DNA of 10,298 nt from JAMXLO01 sp041487355 (GTDB lineage: Bacteria; Pseudomonadota; Alphaproteobacteria; Acetobacterales; Acetobacteraceae): assembly GCA_041487355.1 (NCBI GenBank), contig JBGPND010000187.1, positions 1 to 10,298 of the forward strand, written 5' to 3'. Position numbers and translations under genes: made by a program. The notes below the pieces were generated by a model that worked only from the letters and a program-made list of their open reading frames with translations, was not told the DNA's origin and did no database searches. How positions within the stretch are numbered: position 1 is the first letter of the stretch; the number at the start of each line of letters is the position of its first letter. Below are positions 1 through 6,081 of the stretch, piece after piece.

Positions 1-228
1 GGCCTGCACCAGCCGCTCGTTGTCGAAGCCGAGCGATGCGCACCACAGCCCGGCGACGCTCTCGATGTAGTCCTTGCCCGCATCGTCCCACACGCGCACG
101 CCCTTGCCGCGGGTCACCACCATCGGGCCGACCTCCTGGTGGGTGACGAGGTCGGTGTAGGGATGCAGCACGTTGGCGATGTCGCGCGCGGCGGCGGAAT
201 TCGCGCCAAAGGGTGGGGGCGGTGCCAT
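1..228 (-). CDS. Class-III (PLP-dependent) aminotransferase, N-terminal part, runs off left edge
   Basis: The 76 visible codons read leftward from ATG at 228 and are open to the window edge. After a short Pro/Ala leader comes HPYTD at residues 22-26, then a segment with GKGVRVWDDAGKDYIE at 41-56 and GLWCASLGF at 60-68. This arrangement is typical of the N-terminus of omega-aminotransferases of the aspartate-aminotransferase superfamily fold type I (beta-alanine/GABA:pyruvate type). Such enzymes are cytosolic and move an amino group from an amine or omega-amino acid to a keto acid. The PLP lysine and substrate-pocket residues lie outside the window, so the substrate cannot be named. The start is supported by AGGAG on the minus strand at 238-242, 8-9 nt before the ATG. 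It is divergent from the hydrolase at 304. Confidence 0.85.
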   Translation of the reverse strand, partial: MAPPPPFGANSAAARDIANVLHPYTDLVTHQEVGPMVVTRGKGVRVWDDAGKDYIESVAGLWCASLGFDNERLVQA

Positions 229-255
229 GGTGTGGTCTCCTGCTATCGGAGGCAG

Positions 256-284
256 AGTGTAGACCGTCGGGCAGGTGGGGCCAA
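256..284 (-). promoter_or_regulatory. Putative sigma70-like promoter for the aminotransferase
   Basis: On the minus strand, TTGGCC (279-284) and TACACT (256-261) are separated by 17 nt. Each box matches four of six consensus bases. The -10 ends 27 nt before the aminotransferase ATG, leaving room for the AGGAG ribosome binding site. This is a consensus-by-eye call in a 75-bp divergent gap. I saw no equally good promoter for the plus-strand hydrolase. Confidence 0.35.
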
Positions 285-303
285 ACCCAAAGGAGCCACG
301 CAG

Positions 304-1404
304 ATGAGCGAGCCAGACGACCACCTCCGGGATGCGATCGTCGTGGTCGTTGCGCGGCTGCTGGATACACTCGATGCGCTGGGCTTCATCGCGCGGCATC
401 TGGATCCACCCGACATCGGGCCGCTGGTGGTGACGCTGGGCGATCGCGATGTGGCACTGCGCGCGGCACGCGAGGGGTTTACCGGCGCCGCATGGCCGGA
501 GCATCTGGTACCATTGCGTAATCAGATCGAACGTGCCGTGGAGCCCACGTTGCGCGCCTGCGACGGGCTGCGCGCCGCGGTGGGGTCGGCCGATGGGTTG
601 CGCCAGGCGTATCGCGCGCTGCGCCAGGTGAGCCGCGCGCTGGAAGCGCTGTATCCGCTGGCCGCGGTGCTGCCGTCGGTGAGCCGTTTCTTCCTTGAAC
701 CGGAGCGGAGAGACGATCAGGCACTGTTGGACCGCCTGACGGTCGGTGCGGCGAGAGCCGATGTGCAGACGGGGGTCATGCATGCCGGGGACGACACCGG
801 CGAGCGCGGCGGTTTCTCGGCGTATGTGCCGGAGGACTACGATCCGGCGCGTGCGCATCCGTTGGTGATGGCGCTGCATGGCGGCTCCGGGCACGGCAGG
901 CTGTTCCTGTGGAGCTGGGTACGCGAGGCGCGCAGCCGCGGCGTGATCCTGGTGGCGCCCACCGCGGTCGGCGACACCTGGTCGCTGATGGAGCCGAAGG
1001 TGGACAGCGCCAATCTTGCGCGAGTGTTGGAGCAGGTCGCGCAGGGGTGGCACGTGGACCGGACGCACCTGCTGCTGACCGGCATGAGCGACGGCGGCAC
1101 GTTCACGCTGCTCAGCGGGCTGGATGAGGCGTCGCCGTTCACCCATCTGGCGCCGGTGGCCGCGAGCTTTCATCCGCTGCTGCTGACGATGACCGATCGG
1201 CGGCGCGTGATGGGGCTGCCAGTGTATCTGGTGCATGGTGCGCTGGACTGGATGTTCCCGGTGTCGATCGCGCGCACCGCGCAGCGTGCGCTGACGTCGG
1301 CCGGCGCGAAGGTCACCTATCGCGAGATCGCCGATCTGTCGCACACCTATCCGCGCGACGAGAACAGCGGAATGCTGGACTGGTTTCTTGCATCGGCCGG
1401 GTGA
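304..1404 (+). CDS. Alpha/beta hydrolase, phospholipase/carboxylesterase-like, with helical N-terminal extension
   Basis: This is a 366-residue serine hydrolase. The catalytic domain covers about residues 165-366. It has an HGG oxyanion motif (192-194), the nucleophile elbow GMSDGG with Ser262, Asp315 in the VHGALDWMFP loop and His347 in LSHTYP, so a full Ser-Asp-His triad is visible. The layout fits the phospholipase/carboxylesterase or dienelactone-hydrolase-like branch, which hydrolyses esters. The substrate is unknown. Residues 1-150 are a mostly helical, Leu/Ala/Arg-rich extension not normally found in that roughly 220-residue family, and I do not recognise it. There is no signal peptide, so it is probably cytosolic. 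ATG at 304 is chosen because AAAGGAG lies at 289-295, 8 nt upstream. The frame stays open to 139, but that part reads over the divergent aminotransferase and lacks a ribosome binding site. Confidence 0.85.
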   Translation: MSEPDDHLRDAIVVVVARLLDTLDALGFIARHLDPPDIGPLVVTLGDRDVALRAAREGFTGAAWPEHLVPLRNQIERAVEPTLRACDGLRAAVGSADGLRQAYRALRQVSRALEALYPLAAVLPSVSRFFLEPERRDDQALLDRLTVGAARADVQTGVMHAGDDTGERGGFSAYVPEDYDPARAHPLVMALHGGSGHGRLFLWSWVREARSRGVILVAPTAVGDTWSLMEPKVDSANLARVLEQVAQGWHVDRTHLLLTGMSDGGTFTLLSGLDEASPFTHLAPVAASFHPLLLTMTDRRRVMGLPVYLVHGALDWMFPVSIARTAQRALTSAGAKVTYREIADLSHTYPRDENSGMLDWFLASAG

Positions 1405-1423
1405 CTCCAACGGCGCAACCCTT

Positions 1424-1475
1424 GCCGTCATGGCCGGGCTTGGCCCGGCCACCCACGACTTGGACACGCGAAGCA
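1424..1475. repeat. Palindromic dispersed repeat, half element
   Basis: A 9-bp perfect stem, TGGCCGGGC (1431-1439) with GCCCGGCCA (1443-1451), closes a 3-nt loop. It is followed by CCCACGACTTGGACACGCG. From memory, sequences of this type are abundant REP-like elements in Bradyrhizobium and Acetobacteraceae genomes, often as a longer palindrome with a second arm. Only one arm is present here. It lies 27 nt after the hydrolase stop and could also act as its transcription terminator, though no T-run follows. It abuts the point where Uma2-like coding sequence ends. Confidence 0.6.
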
Positions 1476-1477
1476 AA

Positions 1478-1705
1478 ACTGCCGGCCGCGGCGATCTTCA
1501 CGTGGCTCCCGAATACCCGGCATGGCTTGCCGAGCAGACGGTTGCCAAGACGCCTGATAAGGTTCGCCTGGATGAGTCCCTGCTCTACGGTCCCGCCCGT
1601 CATAGTGATCGGCTGAAAGCCGTCAAACTCGTAGCGCAACTCCTGTCGCTCCTCCCAATCGAGGAACTCCTGGAGGCTCATCGATTTGCGCAGCGCGACG
1701 TCCAT
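1478..1705 (-). pseudogene. Truncated Uma2-family (DUF820) endonuclease-like gene
   Basis: Reading leftward from ATG at 1705, about 76 codons look like the N-terminus of an Uma2-family PD-(D/E)XK-fold protein. Recognisable parts are SMSLQEFLDWEERQELRYEF at residues 8-27, the DGFQPITMTGGT segment (28-39) and KPCRVFGSHVKIA (60-72). Family members are usually about 180-200 residues. Here similarity stops at about 1478, where the palindromic repeat begins. The frame then reads through repeat sequence and into the antisense of the hydrolase, so the catalytic half is missing. Uma2 proteins are common, poorly characterised genes of accessory regions. The remnant is almost certainly non-functional. 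The family call is from remembered motif pattern. Confidence 0.65.
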
Positions 1706-1721
1706 GGCGCCACTGTAGCCG

Positions 1722-1816
1722 CCAGCCCGCAACACCGCCATATCCCGGCCCTCCTCCGCCAGCAATACTTGCTCGGCGATGATCGGCAGTGCACCGATCC
1801 CTGAACGCGGTTTGGC
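1722..1816 (-). pseudogene. Remnant of an IlvD/Edd-type dehydratase C-terminus, copy of 2584-2645
   Basis: The minus strand reads AKPRSG, then IIAEQVLLAEEGRDMAVL, then RAGG (to about 1723). The intact dehydratase ends with AKPARGWD, IIAEQVLQADEGCDLAVL and RAGG followed by stop. At DNA level, 1722-1783 matches 2584-2645 at about 50 of 62 positions (hand alignment) in the same orientation. The stop codon of the intact gene is replaced by TAC here, so the frame runs on into the Uma2-like ATG at 1705. No start or upstream domain survives. It is a leftover of a second dehydratase gene, a partial duplication, or a recombination scar. Confidence 0.65.
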
Positions 1817-1843
1817 ATGGCATGTGGGTATCGTACGTCTTAT

Positions 1844-1873
1844 GTATTACCTGTATGAAACCGGTATTACAGG
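1844..1873 (+). promoter_or_regulatory. Candidate autoregulatory operator of vapBC
   Basis: Just upstream of the antitoxin start, GTATTAC occurs twice with a 20-bp offset (1844-1850 and 1864-1870), about two helical turns. An inverted pair CCTGTA (1850-1855) and TACAGG (1868-1873) overlaps them. The stretch 1829-1870 is visibly more AT-rich than its surroundings. AbrB-fold antitoxins with their toxins typically repress their own promoter by binding such repeats. I could not fix a convincing -35/-10 pair. Confidence 0.4.
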
Positions 1874-1881
1874 AGGCGCCG

Positions 1882-2115
1882 ATGGCCACCACGGTTACCA
1901 GCAAGGGTCAGGTCACCATCCCCAAGCCGGTGCGGGACCGTCTCGGAATCAAGCCGGGCAATGCGGTCGAGTTCCAACTGGCCCCAGACGGCCGCGTCGT
2001 CCTGGTCAAGGTCGGTGCCCACCGGCCGGCGAGCCGGTTCGAGGCGCTGCGCGGGCGCGCTGGCAGAGGGCTCAGCACGGACGAGATCATGGCGCTCACC
2101 CGCGGCGAGCCGTAA
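1882..2115 (+). CDS. vapB: VapB-type antitoxin, SpoVT/AbrB domain
   Basis: A 77-residue protein. Residues 1-45 form an AbrB/MazE swapped-hairpin DNA-binding domain, recognisable from TSKGQVTIPKPVRDRLGI (6-23) followed by KPGNAVEFQLAPDGRVVLVK. The tail (about 50-77), with SRFEALRGRAG and STDEIMALTRGEP, is the usual flexible segment that wraps and blocks a PIN toxin. The expected role is neutralising the downstream VapC and autorepressing the operon as a dimer. AGGAGG at 1871-1876, 5 nt before the ATG, fixes the start. The toxin gene begins 2 nt after this stop, so translation is probably coupled. Length and order are normal for a VapBC pair of the AbrB class. Confidence 0.88.
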   Translation: MATTVTSKGQVTIPKPVRDRLGIKPGNAVEFQLAPDGRVVLVKVGAHRPASRFEALRGRAGRGLSTDEIMALTRGEP

Positions 2116-2117
2116 GC

Positions 2118-2516
2118 ATGACATTGATCGACACGAACGTCCTGCTGGACCTCGTGACCGACGATGCCAAATGGGCGGATTGGTCGATCCGTGAGCTGGA
2201 TGCAGCCGCGCTCAAAGGTCCGCTCGCGATCAACGATGTGGTCTACGCCGAATTGTCGGTGCGCGTCGAGGCAATCGAAACCCTTGAGGCCGTCCTGGAT
2301 GAGGCCGGAGTATCAGTGGCGGCGATACCGCGTGCAGCTCTCTTCCTCGCCGGCAAGGCGTTCCTGCGCTACCGGACTGCCGGCGGAAGGCGGACCGGGG
2401 TACTGCCGGATTTCTTCATCGGCGCGCACGCCGCCGTGGCCGGCTTGACCCTGCTCACCCGCGATGCGCAACGCTATCGCAGCTATTTTCCGGCCATTGA
2501 CCTGGTAACGCCGTAG
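2118..2516 (+). CDS. vapC: VapC-type PIN-domain ribonuclease toxin
   Basis: A 132-residue PIN-domain protein, about the usual VapC length. The acidic metal-binding residues are in place: Asp5 in MTLIDTNVLLDL, Glu45 in NDVVYAEL, Asp98 in LPDFFIGAHA and Asp116 in LLTRDAQRY. The active site therefore looks intact. VapC toxins are Mg-dependent endoribonucleases, commonly cutting tRNA or rRNA, and stop translation when not held by VapB. The RNA target cannot be read from sequence. ATG at 2118 follows the vapB stop by 2 nt. Only a weak GGCGAG-like site precedes it, consistent with translational coupling and lower toxin output. It is convergent with the dehydratase (60-nt gap) and lies between two copies of a dehydratase C-terminus. 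Confidence 0.88.
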   Translation: MTLIDTNVLLDLVTDDAKWADWSIRELDAAALKGPLAINDVVYAELSVRVEAIETLEAVLDEAGVSVAAIPRAALFLAGKAFLRYRTAGGRRTGVLPDFFIGAHAAVAGLTLLTRDAQRYRSYFPAIDLVTP

Positions 2517-2576
2517 CCAAGTAGCTCTGGCCGCTGGCGCAGACGGTCACTCGGACCGGTCGCCATCCCGCGCACC

Positions 2577-4280
2577 TCACCCTCCAGCCCGCAGCACCGC
2601 CAAATCACACCCCTCATCGGCTTGCAGCACCTGCTCGGCGATGATGCGGTCCCAGCCGCGTGCGGGTTTCGCAGGCGGGCGCCAGGCGGCGCGGCGGCGG
2701 TCCAGTTCGTCCTTTGCGACCAGCAGATCCAGGCGCCGCTCCCGCACCGACAGGCGGATGCGGTCGCCGCTCTCCACCAACCCAAGCGGCCCGCCCGCCG
2801 CGGCCTCCGGCGTGATGTGCAGCACGATGGTGCCGAACGCCGTGCCCGACATGCGGCAATCGCTCATGCGCACCATGTCCTTCACCCCCGCCCGCGCGAG
2901 CTTCTGCGGGATCGGCAGATAGCCCGCCTCCGGCATTCCCGCCGGCGTCAGCGCCCCCGCGTTCTTCAGCACCATGATGTCGCTCTCCGTCACGTCCAGC
3001 GACGGATCGTCGATGCGGTTTGCGAGGTCCTCCAGCCCGTCGAACACCACGGCCCGCGCCTCGGTCTCGAACAATCCAGGCGTGGCGGCGCTGCGCTTGA
3101 GAATCGCGCCACGCGGGGCGAGCGAGCCGAACAACGCCACCATCCCACCCACCGGCGACACCGGCTCGCCACGCGCCAGGATGTAGCGGCGATCGACAAA
3201 CGCGGGCTCGCTCAGGCGCTGTTCCAGCGTCGCGCCGGTGACATCGCGCGCCGACAGATGCAGCAGGTCGCGCAGCTCCCACAGCAGCGCCGGCATGCCG
3301 CCAGCCGCGTGGAAATCCTCCATGTAGCCTTGGCCGGTCGGCTGCAGGTCCACCAGTACCGGCGTCGTGTCGGACAACTCATTCAGCCGCTTCAGGTCGA
3401 CGCGCATGCCGCGCCGCCCGGCAATCGCCGTGAGGTGGATCAGCGCATTGGTCGAACCGCCGAGCGCCAGCAGCACACGCAGCGCGTTCTCCACCGAGGC
3501 CGCGGTGATGATCTCCGATGGCCGGATCGGCTGCCCGATCAACTTCACCGCCAGCGCGCCGGCTTCCTCAGCCGCGCGCAGCCGGTCGGCGTGCACCGCC
3601 GGGATCGAGCTATGGCCGAGCGGCATCATCCCCAGCGCCTCGGCGAGGCAGGCCATCGTGCTCGCCGTGCCCATCACGCCGCAGGTACCGGCGGTGGTGG
3701 CCAGCCTCCCCTCGATCTCGCCAATCCGTTCGGCGGTGACACGCCCCGCACGGTAGGCAGCCCAGTAGCGGCGGCAGTCGGTGCAGGCGGAGAGCCGCTC
3801 GCCCTGATACGGCGTCGCCAGCATCGGCCCGGTGACGAGCTGCACGGCGGGGATGTCGGCCGAGACGGCGGCCATCAACTGCGCCGGCACCGTCTTGTCG
3901 CAGCCGCCCACCAGGACCGCGGAGTCCATCGGCTGCGCGGTCAGCATCGCCTCGGTGTCGAGCGCGGCGAGATTTCGAAAATGCATCGAGGTCGGAAACA
4001 GCGACGGCTCGCACAGCGACACGGTGGGGAAAGCGAGGGGAAGCCCGCCGGCCGCCAGCACGCCGCGCTTCACCGCCTCGATCAGTTCGGGGACGGTGCG
4101 ATGGCAGTTGTTGAAGCCGGAGCCGGTGTCGACAATGCCGACCACCGGGCGATCCAGCATCGCCTGGGAGTAGCCCATCGATTTGGCGAACGACCGGCGC
4201 AGGTAAAGCGCGAAGTCGCGATCGCCGTAGTTCGCGGTGTTGCGCGCGAGGCCGCGCTTGGGGGCTGGTTCTTCGTTCAT
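2577..4280 (-). CDS. IlvD/Edd-family dehydratase, pentonate/sugar-acid type ([2Fe-2S])
   Basis: A 567-residue IlvD/Edd-family enzyme that removes water from a 2,3-dihydroxy acid to give a 2-keto-3-deoxy acid. Cys59 (GFNNC), Cys127 (GGCDK) and Cys200 (AGTCG) would hold an Fe-S cluster. Lys129 follows in CDK, and the catalytic-serine motif SDCRMSGTAFG puts Ser at 478. The Cys and Lys numbering agrees with what I remember of the Rhizobium L-arabinonate dehydratase, a [2Fe-2S] enzyme. This favours an aldonic/sugar-acid substrate over the branched-chain pathway IlvD. The exact sugar acid is not determinable. ATG at 4280 has no Shine-Dalgarno sequence, but a promoter-like -10 ends 7 nt before it, suggesting a leaderless mRNA. 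An in-frame TTG at 4358 would overlap the divergent gene and is less likely. It faces a divergent D-2-hydroxyacid dehydrogenase, a plausible pathway partner. Confidence 0.88.
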   Translation of the reverse strand: MNEEPAPKRGLARNTANYGDRDFALYLRRSFAKSMGYSQAMLDRPVVGIVDTGSGFNNCHRTVPELIEAVKRGVLAAGGLPLAFPTVSLCEPSLFPTSMHFRNLAALDTEAMLTAQPMDSAVLVGGCDKTVPAQLMAAVSADIPAVQLVTGPMLATPYQGERLSACTDCRRYWAAYRAGRVTAERIGEIEGRLATTAGTCGVMGTASTMACLAEALGMMPLGHSSIPAVHADRLRAAEEAGALAVKLIGQPIRPSEIITAASVENALRVLLALGGSTNALIHLTAIAGRRGMRVDLKRLNELSDTTPVLVDLQPTGQGYMEDFHAAGGMPALLWELRDLLHLSARDVTGATLEQRLSEPAFVDRRYILARGEPVSPVGGMVALFGSLAPRGAILKRSAATPGLFETEARAVVFDGLEDLANRIDDPSLDVTESDIMVLKNAGALTPAGMPEAGYLPIPQKLARAGVKDMVRMSDCRMSGTAFGTIVLHITPEAAAGGPLGLVESGDRIRLSVRERRLDLLVAKDELDRRRAAWRPPAKPARGWDRIIAEQVLQADEGCDLAVLRAGG

Positions 4281-4287
4281 GCCGTGG

Positions 4288-4316
4288 ATGTTAGGCCGGC
4301 GCTTCCAAGCGGGCAA
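4288..4316 (-). promoter_or_regulatory. Putative promoter of the dehydratase, leaderless arrangement
   Basis: On the minus strand, TTGCCC (4311-4316) and TAACAT (4288-4293) are 17 nt apart, with four of six consensus bases each. Only 7 nt (CCACGGC) separate the -10 box from the ATG at 4280. Transcription would therefore be expected to start at or next to the A of the ATG. This fits the absence of any Shine-Dalgarno sequence. It is a by-eye prediction. Confidence 0.4.
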
Positions 4317-4322
4317 TTTCAC

Positions 4323-4335
4323 CGCCAGACTGGCG
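4323..4335. promoter_or_regulatory. 13-bp palindrome, candidate operator in the divergent region
   Basis: CGCCAG, one central A, CTGGCG: six-base perfect arms. It lies 22 nt upstream of the dehydrogenase ATG and just upstream of the putative -35 box of the dehydratase, so one bound regulator could control both directions. The size suits a GntR- or LacI-type operator, as is common for sugar-acid genes. No regulator gene is in the window. A second weaker dyad, CGCTT-CC-AAGCG, is at 4300-4311. Confidence 0.35.
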
Positions 4336-4357
4336 CGAACACGGAGGGGAAGCGGCA

Positions 4358-5425
4358 ATGGCGGTCAATCTCAAGCGCCTGGTGTATTTCGACAGCTTCA
4401 TGGACCCGGTCGCCAACGCGATCATCGGCAAGCGCGACGACATCGACCTGGTGCGGCTGGATTATGCCACGCCCGAGGCGGACAACTGGTCGGAATTCAG
4501 TCGCGCGCACGGCTATCAGGTTCAGCCGCGCGGCGAACTTCGAAAACCGTGGTTCGGCGATGCCGCGCTGCTGGCGCGCTGCCCCAACATGCTCGCCATG
4601 AGCTCCACCGGCGCCGGCTACGATATGATCGATGTCGACGCCTGCACTGCGGCGGGCGTCATTGTGGTCAATCAGTCCGGCACCAACTGGGAGCCGGTGG
4701 CCGAGCATGCGCTCGGGATGATGCTGTCGCTGTCGAAGAAGATCGCGCTGTCCGAGCGCGCGATGAAGCGCACGCCGGATCTCGACCGGCGCGCCTACGC
4801 CGGCAACAACCTGCGCAACAAGACGATCGGCATCGTCGGCCTCGGCCATATCGGCCGGCGTGTCGCCGAATTGTGCGGCGTACTGTTCAACATGACCGTG
4901 CTGGCCTACGACCCCTATCTGACGGCGGAACAGATCGCCGCGCGCGGCGCCGTAAAGGTGGACCTGGACGATCTGCTGCGCCGGGCGGACTACGTGACGG
5001 TGCATTGTCCGCGCAGCGCCGAGACCTTCGGCATGTTCGGCCGCGCGCAGTTCGCCGGGATGAAGCCCGGCGCGTATTTCATCAACACCGCCCGCGGCGG
5101 CATCCATGACGAGCCAGCACTGACCGAGGCGCTGAGCGAGGGGCGGATCGCCGGCGCGGGACTGGATGTGTTCCTGCAGGAACCGCCGCCGCTCGACCAT
5201 CCGCTGCTGGCATTCGACAACGTCATCACCAGCCCGCACATCGCCGGCATGACCGTCGAGACGATGGTCGAGATGTGCGAGGCCACCGCGCTGCAATGGC
5301 TGACGATATTCGACGGCGGCGTGCCGCCGCGCCTGGTGAACCCCGAGGTGTGGCCGCGCTACGCCGAACGCTTTGCCGATTTGCTCGGCTTCCGGCCGGC
5401 CGATCTGACGGAGGTACCGACATGA
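4358..5425 (+). CDS. NAD-dependent D-2-hydroxyacid dehydrogenase
   Basis: A 355-residue member of the D-isomer-specific 2-hydroxyacid dehydrogenase family, which interconverts 2-keto acids and D-2-hydroxy acids with NAD(P)H. The cofactor domain has GLGHIG at 161-166, and Asp185 follows the second beta strand (LAYDPY), which favours NAD over NADP. The catalytic residues are present: Arg246 in NTARGG, Glu275 in FLQEPPPLDHP and His294 in SPHIAG. The N-terminal substrate domain has the family signature SSTGAGYDMID at 82-92. Length is slightly above the family norm of about 310-340. GGAGGGGA at 4343-4350, 7 nt before the ATG, supports the start. The next gene overlaps its stop by ATGA, so the two form an operon. 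Beside a sugar-acid dehydratase, it may act on a keto-deoxy acid or glyoxylate/hydroxypyruvate-like intermediate; the substrate is inferred only. Confidence 0.88.
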   Translation: MAVNLKRLVYFDSFMDPVANAIIGKRDDIDLVRLDYATPEADNWSEFSRAHGYQVQPRGELRKPWFGDAALLARCPNMLAMSSTGAGYDMIDVDACTAAGVIVVNQSGTNWEPVAEHALGMMLSLSKKIALSERAMKRTPDLDRRAYAGNNLRNKTIGIVGLGHIGRRVAELCGVLFNMTVLAYDPYLTAEQIAARGAVKVDLDDLLRRADYVTVHCPRSAETFGMFGRAQFAGMKPGAYFINTARGGIHDEPALTEALSEGRIAGAGLDVFLQEPPPLDHPLLAFDNVITSPHIAGMTVETMVEMCEATALQWLTIFDGGVPPRLVNPEVWPRYAERFADLLGFRPADLTEVPT

Positions 5426-6060
5426 GCCAGGCGACAGGTCTACTGCTGGCGATGATGGAGCCGCCGCCGGCGATGGAGGAGGAATTCCAGGACTGGTACG
5501 ACACTGAGCATTTCCCGGAGCGGGCGGAGTGCGAAGGCTTCCTCACCGCGTCCCGCCTCATCTGCATCGACGGCTGGCCGCGCTATCTCGCGCTGTACGA
5601 CCTGGCGGATACCGAGGTGCTGCGCGGTCCTGCCTACGCACGGATCGCCGGCGAGCGCTACTCGCCCTGGACGCATCGGATCGTGTCGCGCGTGTGGGGG
5701 CAATACCGCGCAGACGCCGCGCAGGTGTATCCAGGTACGGCGTTGCTCGGCGGGTGCGGCGGCGCGGCGCGGATCGTGCTGTGGCGTTTCCGCCATGCGC
5801 CGCCGACCGCGGAGGCACCGATCCTGCAGGGGTTGCAGACGCTGTATGCGGAACGGCCGGAGACTGCGCAGTTGCGGCTGTTCCGCGCCAATCAGCCGGA
5901 CGGCACTGACTACATCGCCATCGTCGAATTGCGTTCGCCGCATGCAGTGCCGAGCGCCTCGGTCGCGGCCTTTGGCGATGCGGCGCAATACGTGGATCTG
6001 GTCAACGTCTATGTCCCCTACACCCGGCGATTGGCGGGCGCGTTTCCCGCGGGCACATGA
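5422..6060 (+). CDS. Tandem dimeric alpha/beta-barrel protein (EthD/DUF4286-like)
   Basis: A 212-residue protein of unknown function. The first half contains FQDWYDTEHFPER (22-34), the W-Y-x-x-E-H signature of small ferredoxin-fold alpha/beta-barrel proteins annotated as EthD or DUF4286. It is followed by GFLTASRL and a beta-rich RYLALYDL. Residues from about 115 (ARIVLWRF) to 200 (VDLVNVYVPYTR) look like a second, diverged barrel repeat without that motif, so one chain could form a complete barrel. There is no signal peptide or membrane segment. The start is fixed by GGAGG at 5410-5414, with 7 nt spacing, and by the ATGA overlap with the dehydrogenase stop, implying coupled translation and shared function. 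A role as isomerase, lactonase-like accessory or ligand-binding partner is possible but unproven. Confidence 0.75.
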   Translation: MSQATGLLLAMMEPPPAMEEEFQDWYDTEHFPERAECEGFLTASRLICIDGWPRYLALYDLADTEVLRGPAYARIAGERYSPWTHRIVSRVWGQYRADAAQVYPGTALLGGCGGAARIVLWRFRHAPPTAEAPILQGLQTLYAERPETAQLRLFRANQPDGTDYIAIVELRSPHAVPSASVAAFGDAAQYVDLVNVYVPYTRRLAGAFPAGT

Positions 6061-6081
6061 GAAGTGCGCACCATTCCGGAA

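Noticed and set aside
139..303. Extension of the hydrolase reading frame upstream of 304
   Set aside because: It overlaps the divergent aminotransferase, has no ribosome binding site and encodes low-complexity sequence; AAAGGAG precedes the ATG at 304.
1623..1904. Minus-strand open frame over the vapB promoter
   Set aside because: It is in a different frame from both recognisable remnants (Uma2-like and dehydratase-like) and covers the vapB promoter region; no domain or start signal.
2544..2558. Hairpin CGGTC-ACTCG-GACCG between vapC and the dehydratase as a terminator
   Set aside because: Only five base pairs and no T-run on either strand; not distinguishable from chance in GC-rich DNA.
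4281..4358. Upstream TTG start of the dehydratase at 4358
   Set aside because: It would run across the whole divergent promoter region into the start of the dehydrogenase. The added 26 residues are basic and low-complexity, and the Cys numbering fits the ATG at 4280.
2622..4601. Long plus-strand open frame opposite the dehydratase
   Set aside because: Its product is His/Arg/Gln-rich, as expected from the antisense of a high-GC gene, and the minus strand carries a full set of dehydratase motifs.
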